Source of the DNA: Pasteurellaceae bacterium 15-036681
Lineage (GTDB): Bacteria; Pseudomonadota; Gammaproteobacteria; Enterobacterales; Pasteurellaceae
Reading direction: 5' to 3'
Assembly (NCBI GenBank): GCA_002002485.1
Contig: MQVI01000012.1
Coordinates: forward strand, 1-58,219
Length of the DNA stretch: 58,219 nucleotides
Under the pieces are notes generated by a model, which saw only the letters and a list, made by a program, of their open reading frames with translations, was not told where the DNA came from and made no database searches. This document shows positions 1 through 9,344 of the stretch, piece after piece (position 1 is the stretch's first letter; the number at the start of each line of letters is the position of its first letter). The translations under genes were made by a program, and so were the position numbers.

Positions 1-183
1 GCTATAGATAGATGGGGTTAGGGTAATTTTAGCTAGAGAAAATAATATTAAAGGAGTCAAAAATTTACATTGTTATAGATAGAGCTGTATTATACTTTTT
101 AAGTCAGAAACATTAAAAATTTTCATAATAAACTTGAAAATTATGAAGTTGCATAATGTGAAAAAAAGTTAGATTATGGATTC
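1..183. other. Window edge and metE upstream region without a gene
   Basis: This AT-rich stretch holds no convincing coding region. Two similar short words, TATAGATAGATGG near base 4 and TATAGATAGAGC near base 75, form a loose direct repeat. I cannot assign it a role. The neighbouring gene on this side lies outside the window, so whether metR is divergent here cannot be seen. Confidence 0.5.
149..177 (+). promoter_or_regulatory. Likely metE promoter (-35/-10)
   Basis: A -35-like TTGCAT at 149-154 and a -10-like GATTAT at 172-177 are separated by 17 bases. They end just before the MetJ boxes, so the boxes would cover the transcription start. The hexamers are imperfect, so the call rests mainly on the spacing and on the adjacent operator. 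Confidence 0.45.
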
Positions 184-207
184 AGACATTTAGACGGCTA
201 AACGTCT
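184..207 (+). promoter_or_regulatory. MetJ operator: three tandem met boxes
   Basis: Three adjacent 8-base units, AGACATTT, AGACGGCT and AAACGTCT, match the met box AGACGTCT with 5, 6 and 7 of 8 bases. They lie between the probable -10 element and the start codon of metE. MetJ with S-adenosylmethionine binds tandem 8-base boxes cooperatively and represses methionine genes. The arrangement predicts repression of metE when methionine is plentiful. metJ itself is not in the window. Confidence 0.8.
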
Positions 208-244
208 GAATTATCCGAATAATAAAATCTACAGGAGCAACATT

Positions 245-2515
245 ATGACAACATTTCATCTATTAGGCTTTCCGCGTGTTGGTGCAAAACGTGAATTAAA
301 ATTTGCAGAAGAGCGTTATTGGCGTGGTGATATCGCTGAGCAAGATCTATTAGATTTAGCAAAAGCATTACGTGAAAAAAACTGGAAACACCAAGCACAA
401 GCAAATGCGGACTTCGTTGCTGTCGGTGACTTTACATTCTATGATCACATTTTAGATCTTCAAGTTGCTACAGGTGCAATTCCTGCTCGTTTTGGTTTTG
501 ATAGCCAAAACTTAAGCTTATCTCAATATTTCCAACTTGCACGTGGCAACAAAGAGCAATTTGCGATTGAAATGACCAAATGGTTCGATACCAACTACCA
601 CTACTTAGTGCCTGAGTTCCAAAAAACAACACAATTCAAAGCGAACCCAGCTCATTATGTTAATCAGATCCGTGAAGCAAAAGCATTAGGCTTAAACTTC
701 AAACCAGTGATTGTTGGCCCACTAACATTCTTATGGTTAGGTAAAGAGAAAGGCGAAGCTTTCAACCGTTTTGATTTATTAAATCAATTAGTCCCTGTTT
801 ATACTGAAATCTTAACGGCATTAGCTGCAGAAGGTGCGGAGTGGATTCAGATTGATGAACCAGCGTTAGCCCTAGATTTACCTGCAGAATGGGTTGAAGC
901 ATATAAAGCGGTCTATGCAGAATTAAGCAAAGTTAATGCGAAAATTTTATTAGCAACGTACTTTGGTTCTGTGGCAACACATGCAGAATTATTAAAAGGC
1001 TTACCAGTTGATGGTTTACACCTTGATTTAGTTCGTGCACCAGAGCAACTTACGGCATTTTCAGACTACGACAAAGTATTATCTGCAGGTGTGATTGATG
1101 GGCGTAATATCTGGCGTGCAAACTTAAATGCCGTATTAGATGTACTTGAACCGTTAAAGGCTAAACTTGGCGAACGTTTATGGATTGCGCCAAGCAGCTC
1201 ACTACTTCACACCCCATTCGATTTAGAAGTCGAAGTGCAGTTAAAAGAGAAAAATCCCGATCTGTATAGCTGGTTAGCCTTCACATTACAAAAAATCGAA
1301 GAATTAAATGTATTAAAACAGGCATTAAATAACGGCAGAACATCGGTTCAAGCGCAATTAGAAGCGAGCCAAGCGGCTGCGGATACTCGTGCAAATTCAA
1401 AAGAAATTCACCGTCCAGAAGTCGCAGAGCGTTTAGCAAATCTACCAGAGGGAGCGGATCAGCGTAAATCGCCATTTGCAGAGCGCATTGCGAAGCAAAA
1501 TGCGTGGCTAAACTTACCGCTATTACCAACGACTAACATTGGTTCATTCCCGCAGACCATTGAAATTCGTCACGCTCGTGCAAGCTTCAAAAAAGGTGAA
1601 TTAAGCCTTGAAGATTATGAAGCAGCTATGAAGAAAGAGATCGAATATGTGGTGTGTCGCCAAGAAGAATTGGACTTAGATGTGCTTGTTCACGGTGAAG
1701 CTGAACGTAACGACATGGTGGAATACTTCGGTGAGTTGTTAGACGGCTTCGCATTTACTAAATTCGGTTGGGTACAAAGCTACGGTTCACGTTGTGTGAA
1801 ACCACCAGTAATTTACGGTGATGTAGTTCGCCCAGAGCCGATGACAGTACGCTGGTCGCAATATGCGCAAAGCTTAACAAGCAAAGTGATGAAAGGGATG
1901 CTGACTGGCCCTGTGACGATTCTACAATGGTCATTCGTACGTAACGATATTCCACGTTCAGTAGTGTGTAAGCAGATCGGTGTAGCATTATCGGACGAAG
2001 TATTAGACTTAGAAGCAGCGGGCATCAAAGTAATCCAAATCGACGAACCTGCAATTCGTGAAGGTTTACCGCTAAAACGTGCAGATTGGGACGCATATTT
2101 ACAATGGGCGGGCGAATCATTCCGTTTAAGCTACATGGGTGTACAAGACGATACTCAGATCCACACTCATATGTGTTACTCTGAATTTAACGATATCTTA
2201 CCGGCAATCGCAGGTTTAGATGCAGACGTGATTACGATTGAAACTTCACGTTCAGATATGGAATTATTAACCGCATTCGGCGATTTCAAATATCCAAATG
2301 ATATTGGTCCGGGTGTTTATGATATTCACAGCCCACGTGTACCAACGGCTGCTGAGATCGAGCACTTACTACGTAAAGCTCTAAACGTAGTGCCAAAAGA
2401 GCGTTTATGGGTAAACCCAGATTGCGGTTTAAAAACTCGTGGTTGGAAAGAAACCATTGAACAGCTACAAGTGATGATGGACGTAACTAAGAAATTACGT
2501 GCAGAGTTAGCGTAA
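245..2515 (+). CDS. metE: Cobalamin-independent methionine synthase MetE
   Basis: This enzyme transfers a methyl group from 5-methyltetrahydropteroyl-triglutamate to homocysteine, the last step of methionine synthesis in the cytoplasm. The 756-residue length is normal for MetE. The N-terminal half carries the conserved [11 protein letters not shown] start and the C-terminal barrel carries the zinc ligands His642, Cys644, Glu666 and Cys727. The ATG follows AGGAG at 233-237. Three MetJ boxes lie just upstream, so the gene should respond to methionine. It stands alone, with no metR or metF beside it in the window. No truncation or missing residue is seen. The assignment is secure. Confidence 0.98.
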   Translation: MTTFHLLGFPRVGAKRELKFAEERYWRGDIAEQDLLDLAKALREKNWKHQAQANADFVAVGDFTFYDHILDLQVATGAIPARFGFDSQNLSLSQYFQLARGNKEQFAIEMTKWFDTNYHYLVPEFQKTTQFKANPAHYVNQIREAKALGLNFKPVIVGPLTFLWLGKEKGEAFNRFDLLNQLVPVYTEILTALAAEGAEWIQIDEPALALDLPAEWVEAYKAVYAELSKVNAKILLATYFGSVATHAELLKGLPVDGLHLDLVRAPEQLTAFSDYDKVLSAGVIDGRNIWRANLNAVLDVLEPLKAKLGERLWIAPSSSLLHTPFDLEVEVQLKEKNPDLYSWLAFTLQKIEELNVLKQALNNGRTSVQAQLEASQAAADTRANSKEIHRPEVAERLANLPEGADQRKSPFAERIAKQNAWLNLPLLPTTNIGSFPQTIEIRHARASFKKGELSLEDYEAAMKKEIEYVVCRQEELDLDVLVHGEAERNDMVEYFGELLDGFAFTKFGWVQSYGSRCVKPPVIYGDVVRPEPMTVRWSQYAQSLTSKVMKGMLTGPVTILQWSFVRNDIPRSVVCKQIGVALSDEVLDLEAAGIKVIQIDEPAIREGLPLKRADWDAYLQWAGESFRLSYMGVQDDTQIHTHMCYSEFNDILPAIAGLDADVITIETSRSDMELLTAFGDFKYPNDIGPGVYDIHSPRVPTAAEIEHLLRKALNVVPKERLWVNPDCGLKTRGWKETIEQLQVMMDVTKKLRAELA

Positions 2516-2528
2516 TGTAATAATGCCG

Positions 2529-2548
2529 GATGAGCATTCTTGCTCATC
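2529..2548 (+). terminator. Possible metE terminator hairpin
   Basis: An 8-base stem GATGAGCA / TGCTCATC with a TTCT loop lies 13 bases after the metE stop. The bases after it are only moderately T-rich (ATTTCT), so it may be a weak intrinsic terminator or a single palindromic repeat. Confidence 0.45.
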
Positions 2549-2578
2549 ATTTCTCAGCGGTAAAAGACAAAATTAATG

Positions 2579-2631
2579 GACTCAACCTCATTAAAGGACT
2601 ACTGCAATTGGATTTAATGAGGTTGAAAGTC
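2579..2631. repeat. Long imperfect inverted repeat
   Basis: The arms at about 2579-2595 and 2613-2631 pair over about 17 bases with one mismatch or bulge, around an 18-base spacer. The arm core is CAACCTCATTAA. No T-run follows, so it is not a typical terminator. It may be a remnant of a small mobile element. Confidence 0.6.
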
Positions 2632-2879
2632 TTTGAATACAAAAAGTTTTTATTTCTTATATTCTCACTCAAGAGGAAGGATATTTACAAAATATTCTTG
2701 AAATATCACCGCTTGTCCCCTTTCTCTACAAAAATTACTGAACGCAATTTTTACTGTTTCTCTCAAAAATTGGGAGAATGATTAACTTCTATTCTATTTT
2801 CTATCTTATATAGTGAAGGTTGTGTTCAACAATTTTTACAGAGTGGAGAACACACTGTGATATTTTAGCAATTCAATTA

Positions 2880-4259
2880 CTACGCTTTGTGTGGATTGCG
2901 TGTATCAACACCCACTAAGTTACGCATTAATAACGCATATTCAAGCTCAATATCCGCTGGCACATCTAAGAACACAAAGTGGCCATCGCCTAAACCTGCT
3001 TCTACCGCTTCATTTTTACGGTTTAACATACGCTCAATTTTGAAGACGATATTGCCTTTTGGCGTCATCATTTCTACTTCATCGCCGAGTAAGAATTTGT
3101 TCTTAACCGCCACTTCTGCCATACCTTCTGCATTGCGGTTACCAGTGAATTCACCCACAAACTGCTGACGTTCTGAAATTGAGTAGCCATAATCGTAGTT
3201 TTGGTATTCATCGTGAGTATGACGACGTAAAAAACCTTCCGTATAGCCACGATGTGCTAACGACTCTAGCGTATCCATTAATGACTCATCAAATGGCTTA
3301 CCTGCTGCCGCATCATCAATCGCTTTACGATAAACTTGAGCAGTACGCGCACAGTAGTAGAATGATTTAGTACGACCTTCGATTTTTAATGAGTGCACAC
3401 CGATTTTTGAAAGCTGTTCAACGTGTTGTACCGCACGTAGATCTTTCGAGTTCATAATGTAAGTGCCGTGCTCATCTTCATAAGCAGTCATCTGCTCATC
3501 TGGCTTTTGCGTTTCTGCTAATAGGAATACTTTGCTAGTTGAGTCGCCTTCGCCTAAGGTTGGTGCGACATTTTTAATTTCGATCTGCTGTTCAGGCTCG
3601 ATTTTTGACACGATATTACCTACATCATCAACCTTACCTTCTTCCACTTGGTATTCCCAACGGCAAGCGTTAGTACAAGTCCCTTGGTTTGGATCACGCT
3701 TGTTAATATAGCCTGAAAGTAAGCAACGACCAGAATACGCCATACATAATGCCCCATGTACGAAGATCTCGATCTCCATATCTGGCACTTGTTCACGGAT
3801 TTCTGCGATCTCTTCAATTGAAAGCTCACGTGAAAGAATTACACGAGTTAAGCCCATTTGACGCCAGAACTTCACCGTTGCCCAGTTTACTGCATTCGCC
3901 TGTACTGAAAGGTGAATATCCATCTCTGGAAAGTGTTCACGCACTAACATAATTAAACCAGGGTCTGACATAATCAGCGCATCAGGTTTCATATCTACAA
4001 CTACTTGTAGATCTTTAATGAAGGTTTTTAATTTTGAGTTGTGCGGTGCGATATTCACTACCACATAGAATTTTTTGCCTTGAGCATGCGCTTCATCAAT
4101 ACCGATTTGAAGGTTTGCGTGGTTAAATTCATTGTTGCGAACACGTAAGCTATAACGTGGCTGACCTGCGTACACCGCATCTGCCCCATAGGCAAAAGCG
4201 TAACGCATATTTTTAAGTGATCCCGCTGGGGATAAAAGTTCTGGTTTGTATTGTAACAT
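2880..4259 (-). CDS. trhP: tRNA hydroxylation protein TrhP (peptidase U32 family, YegQ)
   Basis: The protein closely matches E. coli YegQ/TrhP from the first residues (PELLSPAGSLKNMRYAFAYG) to the end. TrhP belongs to the U32 family and, with prephenate-derived chemistry, makes the 5-hydroxyuridine at position 34 of some tRNAs. The 459 residues equal the usual length of about 453. Conserved cysteines appear in GALCMAYSGRCLLSGY and DPNQGTCTNACRWEY, a cluster typical of these U32 proteins. It starts with ATG. It is transcribed in the same direction as pepA, but a palindromic element lies between the two, so they may not form one operon. Confidence 0.95.
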   Translation of the reverse strand: MLQYKPELLSPAGSLKNMRYAFAYGADAVYAGQPRYSLRVRNNEFNHANLQIGIDEAHAQGKKFYVVVNIAPHNSKLKTFIKDLQVVVDMKPDALIMSDPGLIMLVREHFPEMDIHLSVQANAVNWATVKFWRQMGLTRVILSRELSIEEIAEIREQVPDMEIEIFVHGALCMAYSGRCLLSGYINKRDPNQGTCTNACRWEYQVEEGKVDDVGNIVSKIEPEQQIEIKNVAPTLGEGDSTSKVFLLAETQKPDEQMTAYEDEHGTYIMNSKDLRAVQHVEQLSKIGVHSLKIEGRTKSFYYCARTAQVYRKAIDDAAAGKPFDESLMDTLESLAHRGYTEGFLRRHTHDEYQNYDYGYSISERQQFVGEFTGNRNAEGMAEVAVKNKFLLGDEVEMMTPKGNIVFKIERMLNRKNEAVEAGLGDGHFVFLDVPADIELEYALLMRNLVGVDTRNPHKA

Positions 4260-4373
4260 AATGGGTAATCTCTTCTGATAACAAGTCAGTACCTCCCGAA
4301 ATGGAAGGCGTAAAAAGGGCGCTATTCTATATGAATAACGCCGAGATGTGTAATGAAAAATATTGTTCCTAAT

Positions 4374-4486
4374 CCGAGGGTAATTAATTACCCTCGGTTA
4401 CGCATAAGCATTCCCCTTTGGGGAATTCTATAATAACCCCAAAGGGGTTAGCTAATACTTAACCTAGGGTAACTTGTTACCCTAGG
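4374..4486. repeat. Matched-hairpin element, copy A
   Basis: Terminal hairpins lie at 4374-4397 (stem CCGAGGGTAA/TTACCCTCGG) and 4463-4486 (stem CCTAGGGTAAC/GTTACCCTAGG). Their cores are the same (AGGGTAA). Between them, TTACGCAT at 4398-4405 and ATACTTAA at 4455-4462 pair at 6 of 8 positions. They enclose two further hairpins, CCCC-TTT-GGGG (about 4413) and CCCC-AAA-GGGG (about 4437), whose loops are complementary. Copies B (43162) and C (45196) share the layout but not the stem sequences. The element contains the stop codon of pepA at 4482-4484. Confidence 0.85.
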
Positions 4487-5981
4487 AAATTCCAGCCTTA
4501 TTAATCAAAAACTGGCTTAATAATGGCACGGGTCTACCTGTTGCGCCTTTCGCGGCGCCAGATTTCCACGCTGTGCCAGCAATATCTAAATGCGCCCATG
4601 TGTATTTTTTGGTGAAGTTAGATAGGAACACACCAGCGGTAATTGCTCCGCCTAAACGTCCGCCAATATTGGCTAAGTCGGCAAAGTTTGATTTGAGCTG
4701 CTCTTGGTATTCTTCACCCATTGGTAAGCGCCATGCGCGGTCGTCAGCTTGTTCAGACGCGCCGAGTAAATCATTTGCTAGTGCATTATTTGGTGAAATC
4801 AAACCGCTTGTATGTGTTCCAAGTGCTACCATACATGCCCCTGTTAGTGTTGCCACATCAATCACTAATTCAGGATCGAAACGTTCCACATAAGTTAAGG
4901 CATCACATAACACTAAACGACCTTCCGCATCAGTATTTAGCACTTCAACAGTTAAACCCGACATTGTTGTAAGAATATCACCCGGACGATATGCGTTACC
5001 GTCTGGCATATTTTCACAACCTGCAAGCACACCGATTACATTCAATGGTAACTTCATTTCGGCAATCGCTTTCATTGTGCCATAAACCGATGCGGCACCG
5101 CCCATATCGTATTTCATTTCATCCATTGCTTCAGAAGGCTTAATTGAAATACCGCCTGTATCAAAGGTTAAACCTTTACCAACTAACACAATCGGTTTTG
5201 AGTCTGGGTTTGGGTGATTTTTATATTCGATAATCGACATAAACGCCGGATTTTCAGAACCACGAGAAACGGCTAAGTATGAATTCATACCTAGTTCAGC
5301 CATTTGCGCTTCATCAATCACCGTTGTATTGATATTTTCATATTCTTCCGCTAAACCTAATGCTAAATCCGCAAGGTATTTTGGATTACATACATTTGGT
5401 GGGCAATTTGCCACGTTTTTGGCTAATGCTACACCGGTTGAAACCGCTTTACCATGCTCTACCGCTTGTTCTGCCACCGCTAAATCTTTACGGCTTGCCA
5501 CGTTAAAAATCACACGGCGTAATTCACGGCGCACTTCTGGCTTAACGCTTTTGAAATCATTGTAGCCATAAGCATTCTCTTGAATTGCCTCAATCGCAAA
5601 ACGGACATTCCAATAGATAGAGCGCGCTTTAACACGCAATTCAGTTAAAAAGCAAATTGCCTCTGTAGAACCAGTATCATTAATCACTTGAACCATTTTT
5701 TGAACAATTTGTTTATATTGGCGCTCTGTAAGCTCACGTTCTTTACCGCAACCGATCAATAAGATGCGATCCGCAACGACGTTTGGCACGTTATGAAGTA
5801 ACAAACTTTGTCCGGCTTTACCCTCTAAATCGCCTTTACGTAATAGACTGCTAATATAACCATCACTTAATTTATCTAACTGCTCGGCCGCAGGTGATAA
5901 ACGACGAGGCTCATAAACGCCAACAACTAGACATCCTGTGCGTTGTTTTTCAACTGAACCGTTTTTAACGTGAAATTCCAT
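4482..5981 (-). CDS. pepA: Cytosol (leucyl) aminopeptidase PepA
   Basis: PepA is an M17-family metallopeptidase that removes N-terminal amino acids from peptides in the cytoplasm. In E. coli it also acts as a DNA-binding accessory factor. The 499 residues include the two-metal site residues Lys269, Asp274, Asp292, Asp351 and Glu353, in KGLTFDTGG and NTDAEGRL. The ATG follows a short purine-rich stretch. The TAG stop and last bases lie inside a palindromic element (4374-4486), so the original C-terminus may have been altered by a few residues. Upstream, a dyad of two uptake-like words separates it from divergent lptF. Confidence 0.96.
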   Translation of the reverse strand: MEFHVKNGSVEKQRTGCLVVGVYEPRRLSPAAEQLDKLSDGYISSLLRKGDLEGKAGQSLLLHNVPNVVADRILLIGCGKERELTERQYKQIVQKMVQVINDTGSTEAICFLTELRVKARSIYWNVRFAIEAIQENAYGYNDFKSVKPEVRRELRRVIFNVASRKDLAVAEQAVEHGKAVSTGVALAKNVANCPPNVCNPKYLADLALGLAEEYENINTTVIDEAQMAELGMNSYLAVSRGSENPAFMSIIEYKNHPNPDSKPIVLVGKGLTFDTGGISIKPSEAMDEMKYDMGGAASVYGTMKAIAEMKLPLNVIGVLAGCENMPDGNAYRPGDILTTMSGLTVEVLNTDAEGRLVLCDALTYVERFDPELVIDVATLTGACMVALGTHTSGLISPNNALANDLLGASEQADDRAWRLPMGEEYQEQLKSNFADLANIGGRLGGAITAGVFLSNFTKKYTWAHLDIAGTAWKSGAAKGATGRPVPLLSQFLINKAGIS

Positions 5982-6032
5982 AAAATACTCCCGTGATTTT
6001 TTTTGTATAAAAGGGTATGATTACACATTTTG

Positions 6033-6067
6033 CAAGCGGTAAGATTTTTGGAAGATCTTACCGCTTG
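6033..6067. repeat. Dyad of two uptake-like words between pepA and lptF
   Basis: CAAGCGGTAAGAT at 6033 and its complement ending at 6067 form a stem of about 13 bases around a short loop. It lies between the divergent genes pepA and lptF, where a terminator is not expected from gene order. Paired uptake sequences often form such hairpins in Pasteurellaceae. Both words have CAAGCGGT, one base short of the exact 9-mer. Confidence 0.7.
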
Positions 6068-6150
6068 AACTAGAGATTAAAATACAGGTCATAAAGCTAC
6101 CTTTTTGCTTAAAAAAAGCAAGTAATAATTTCCCAAATTGAGAGTTTCTC

Positions 6151-7239
6151 GTGATTTTAAGTCGATATTTAACCAAAGAAATATTTAAGAGCCAAATTGC
6201 TATACTTTTCATATTGTTAGTAATCTTTTTTAGCCAACAATTAGTCCGAGTATTGAATTCAGCAGTCAGTGGGCGTGTGCCTACTGATTTAGTATTGCAT
6301 CTACTTGGATTAGGTATGCCAACCATGGCACAACTTATGTTGCCATTATCACTATTTGTGGCACTTTTACTGACTTTAGGTCGTTTTTATGCCGAAAGTG
6401 AAATTACGGTTATGCGAGCTTGTGGAGTGGGGCAAAGTCTATTAGTTAAAGTTGCACTATTTTTATCAATATTCACTACTGTCCTAGCCACCTATAACGT
6501 ATTTTGGCTAACACCTTGGGCGATTAATAAACAGAGTGAGATTCTAGCAGAAGCGAAAGCAAACCCTCGTTTTGCTGCACTTTCAGCTGGACAATTTATG
6601 TCTGCAAATGGTTATGTGCTATTTATTGATAATATTCAAGAAAATAAATTGAATGATATTTATGTGTTTCAACCAGACCAACAGAAAAAAAATAAACCTT
6701 CTGTAGTAGTGGCTGAATCGGGAGAATTAAAAGGTTTACCAAATGGTGATCAACTATTAACTTTAACCAATAGCCAACGTTATGAAGGTACACCACAAAC
6801 TGCGGATTTCCGTATTTCACATTTTGATAATTACACTGCTTATCTTGGGTATCAAGATGTCGAAACTGATGAAAAATTAGTTCAACGTGCAGATTTCAAA
6901 AAGTTAATTGATGACAATAGCCCTGAGGCAAAATCTGAATTACAGTGGCGTTTTGCATTAATTTTTGCGGTACCATTAATGGCATTGTTAGCGGTACCAA
7001 TGAGTAGCGTAAACCCACGTCAAGGTCGCTTTGCGAAATTATTACCAGCACTACTACTCTACTTAATCTATTTCTTATTACAGAGTTCGTTAAAATCAGC
7101 TGGTAGCTCAGGCAAAGTGGATAGCTCTTTAATTATGCCTCTTGTTTCTGTTGGATTCTTAATTTTAGGTATTGTATTAAATAGTTGGGACAGCAAATTT
7201 ATGTCGGCGCTACGTTATCGTTTAAGTGGAGCTAAATAA
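6151..7239 (+). CDS. lptF: LPS export ABC transporter permease LptF
   Basis: LptF and LptG form the inner-membrane permease of the LptB2FG complex, which extracts lipopolysaccharide from the membrane and passes it to LptC. The 362-residue protein has the family layout: a first helix with [11 protein letters not shown] just before it, two more helices, a large periplasmic jellyroll domain and three C-terminal helices, with [19 protein letters not shown] before the last part. It starts with GTG at 6151, preceded by GAGAG. Its stop overlaps the lptG start by one base (TAATG), so the two are co-translated. Confidence 0.97.
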   Translation: MILSRYLTKEIFKSQIAILFILLVIFFSQQLVRVLNSAVSGRVPTDLVLHLLGLGMPTMAQLMLPLSLFVALLLTLGRFYAESEITVMRACGVGQSLLVKVALFLSIFTTVLATYNVFWLTPWAINKQSEILAEAKANPRFAALSAGQFMSANGYVLFIDNIQENKLNDIYVFQPDQQKKNKPSVVVAESGELKGLPNGDQLLTLTNSQRYEGTPQTADFRISHFDNYTAYLGYQDVETDEKLVQRADFKKLIDDNSPEAKSELQWRFALIFAVPLMALLAVPMSSVNPRQGRFAKLLPALLLYLIYFLLQSSLKSAGSSGKVDSSLIMPLVSVGFLILGIVLNSWDSKFMSALRYRLSGAK

Positions 7240-8309
7240 TGAATATTTTAGAACGTTATATTGGTAAAACGATTTTATCCGCGATCATGTTAGTGCTATT
7301 TATGCTGGTTGGCTTGGGCGCTATTATCAAATTTGTTGAAGAATTTCGTTCAGTTGGAACCGGTAACTACGATGCTTTAAAAGCCGCTTACTATACTTTC
7401 TTAACGATTCCACGCGATATAGAATCATTCTTCCCTGTGGCAGCTCTCCTAGGTTCATTGCTTGGATTAGGAAACCTTGCGAGCCGTAGTGAATTGGTTG
7501 TTATGCAATCATCAGGTTTTTCTCGCTTCCGCATTGGATTGGCGGTAATGAAAACTTCGATCCCACTTGTTCTTTTTACGATGATTATTGGGGAATGGGG
7601 CGTGCCTCAAACGGAACAATTTGCGCGTAATATGCGCTCTATCGCACAAAGTGGAGGCTCGATGCTAGCAACAACAGCTGGATTTTGGGCTAAAGATGGC
7701 AATAATTTTATCTACATCCGCCAGCTTAAAAGCGAAAAAGAGCTAAATAATGTTTTAATTTATGAATTTGATAAACGTGAATTAAAGTCAATTATGCGAG
7801 CTAATAAAGCTATTCATAATGACGAAAAAGGATGGATTTTACAGCAAGTTCAAAAATCAACAATTGGTGAAGAAACTATTGTTCAAGCAAAAGAAAAAGA
7901 TCAAGTTTGGCAAACAACTATTACCCCAAGTAAATTAGGTGTTGTATCTCTACGACCAGAATCACTTTCAATCTCTGGTTTAGCCGATTATGTTGGTTTC
8001 CTGAAGGAGACTGGGCAGGATCCTAAACGTTTTGAAATTACCTTCTGGCGTAAGATATTCCAACCAGTATCAATGGCGGTAATGATGTTACTAGCAATCT
8101 CTTTTATCTTTGGTCCACTACGTAGCAGTACTATGGGGGCAAAAGTTGTTATTGGTATTATCGCAGGCTTTATTTTCTATGTTGCCAATATTGTATTTGG
8201 TAATTTAAGTCTTGTGATTAGCTGGTTGCCTGTTGCAATAGGCGCGCTAATACCGAGTGTGTTATGTGTTACTATTGTGTGGTGGTTACTCAATAAAAAG
8301 CGAGATTAG
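7239..8309 (+). CDS. lptG: LPS export ABC transporter permease LptG
   Basis: This is the partner of LptF in LPS export. The 356 residues open with the typical [13 protein letters not shown], followed by helices near residues 15-35 and 60-120, a periplasmic domain, and C-terminal helices that include FIFGPLRSSTMGAKVVIGI. The start codon overlaps the lptF stop. A strong terminator at 8314-8340 ends the two-gene operon. The ATPase gene lptB is not in the window, as is usual. The next genes are a restriction-modification operon on the opposite strand. Confidence 0.97.
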   Translation: MNILERYIGKTILSAIMLVLFMLVGLGAIIKFVEEFRSVGTGNYDALKAAYYTFLTIPRDIESFFPVAALLGSLLGLGNLASRSELVVMQSSGFSRFRIGLAVMKTSIPLVLFTMIIGEWGVPQTEQFARNMRSIAQSGGSMLATTAGFWAKDGNNFIYIRQLKSEKELNNVLIYEFDKRELKSIMRANKAIHNDEKGWILQQVQKSTIGEETIVQAKEKDQVWQTTITPSKLGVVSLRPESLSISGLADYVGFLKETGQDPKRFEITFWRKIFQPVSMAVMMLLAISFIFGPLRSSTMGAKVVIGIIAGFIFYVANIVFGNLSLVISWLPVAIGALIPSVLCVTIVWWLLNKKRD

Positions 8310-8313
8310 ATAA

Positions 8314-8340
8314 ATTAAAAGGGCTTTACGCCCTTTTAAT
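8314..8340. terminator. Terminator between lptG and the R-M operon
   Basis: An 11-base perfect stem ATTAAAAGGGC / GCCCTTTTAAT with a 5-base loop, flanked by A and T runs on both sides. It can end both lptG and the converging methyltransferase gene. Confidence 0.9.
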
Positions 8341-8342
8341 TT

Positions 8343-9344
8343 TTAAAATGATTTTAGTTGTTCGTCTTTATTTGAAAAACGACTACTTACAATTTTTTGT
8401 AAAGCATTAGCAATATGCCACATTAAAACGGGGGGAACTGCATTACCAATCGCTCTATATTTTCGTATGTCTGATACAACATCAAAATTAAAAGAATGTG
8501 GAAAAGATTGAATATTAGCAGCTTCTCGTGGTGAAAAACGGCGATAACGATTATCAACCATCAATACAGGATCTGTTCCATTCAAACTCACTTTTGCCAA
8601 ATGTGAACTAATCGTATTACAAGGTTGCTCTAAATCTTGGACTCTTCCCTTATTCATTTTTTCTCTGACTCTAAGCATGCCTTCTACAGCTTTTTGGCTA
8701 AAAAACCATTTTTCATCATAATTTGCCTGTTCGTCAATCGCTAATTTCAAAGGAACCTTATTCTCTAAAGTTGTCGTTTCTGGAAACTCAAATTTATCAA
8801 AATCAACAAGATCTCTAAAACCAATAATAAATATACGTTCTCTTTTTTGCGGAATACCATATTCAGATGAATTTAACAATTTATACTTAATATGATAGCC
8901 AGCATTTTCAAATTCTTGAATAATCATTGGAAATGCTTTCTTATTATTAGCAGAAAGAAGACCTTTTACATTTTCAGCAATAAAAAAACGTGGTTTCTTT
9001 TCTTTTAATACTTTAACCATTTCAAAAAAGAGTTTTCCTTTTTCATCTTTATATCCTAAACGTGGAGGATTTTGTGCCACAATAGAAAAAGATTGGCAAG
9101 GAAATCCACCAAGAAGAATATCATGCTCAGGAACTTCAGATGGAATAATATCCCTAACATCTTTCGTTTCTGCAGGATGAAGAAAATTGGCATTATAAAT
9201 TGTAGTCGCATAAGGATCATTATCAACTGCATAAACCGTTTTAAATGGCAATTGAGCATAGGTATTTCCTAAATAATCAAATCCCCCTTTAACCCCTAAA
9301 TCCATACCACCACACCCACAAAATAATGATGCTACTTTTAACAT
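8343..9344 (-). CDS. DNA (cytosine-5) methyltransferase, second of the R-M operon
   Basis: This m5C methyltransferase has the conserved motifs in order: motif I (SLFCGCGGMDLG), motif IV with catalytic Cys83 (GGFPCQSFS), motif VI (AENV, Glu124), motif VIII (QKRER) and motifs IX-X (RFSPREAANIQSFP, AIGNAVPP). The target-recognition region between VIII and IX is short. I place the start at ATG 9344 (333 residues) because GGAAG lies just before it. An upstream ATG at 9368 would add eight residues. The start overlaps the end of the endonuclease gene. It should protect one strand or one half-site of the target. The target sequence cannot be read from the protein. Confidence 0.93.
   Translation of the reverse strand: MLKVASLFCGCGGMDLGVKGGFDYLGNTYAQLPFKTVYAVDNDPYATTIYNANFLHPAETKDVRDIIPSEVPEHDILLGGFPCQSFSIVAQNPPRLGYKDEKGKLFFEMVKVLKEKKPRFFIAENVKGLLSANNKKAFPMIIQEFENAGYHIKYKLLNSSEYGIPQKRERIFIIGFRDLVDFDKFEFPETTTLENKVPLKLAIDEQANYDEKWFFSQKAVEGMLRVREKMNKGRVQDLEQPCNTISSHLAKVSLNGTDPVLMVDNRYRRFSPREAANIQSFPHSFNFDVVSDIRKYRAIGNAVPPVLMWHIANALQKIVSSRFSNKDEQLKSF

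Larger units (their letters stand above)
2516..2879. other. Gene-poor spacer after metE with two inverted repeats
   Basis: The 364 bases between metE and trhP contain a short hairpin at 2529-2548, a longer inverted repeat at 2579-2631 and one exact uptake word (complement) at 2708-2716. An open frame of 83 codons runs through here on the plus strand but it has no ribosome binding site, crosses both repeats and resembles nothing I know, so I do not call it a gene. Confidence 0.6.

Noticed and set aside
2530-2781. Open frame of 83 codons after metE
   Set aside because: No ribosome binding site, no recognisable protein, and it runs across two inverted repeats. It is probably chance.
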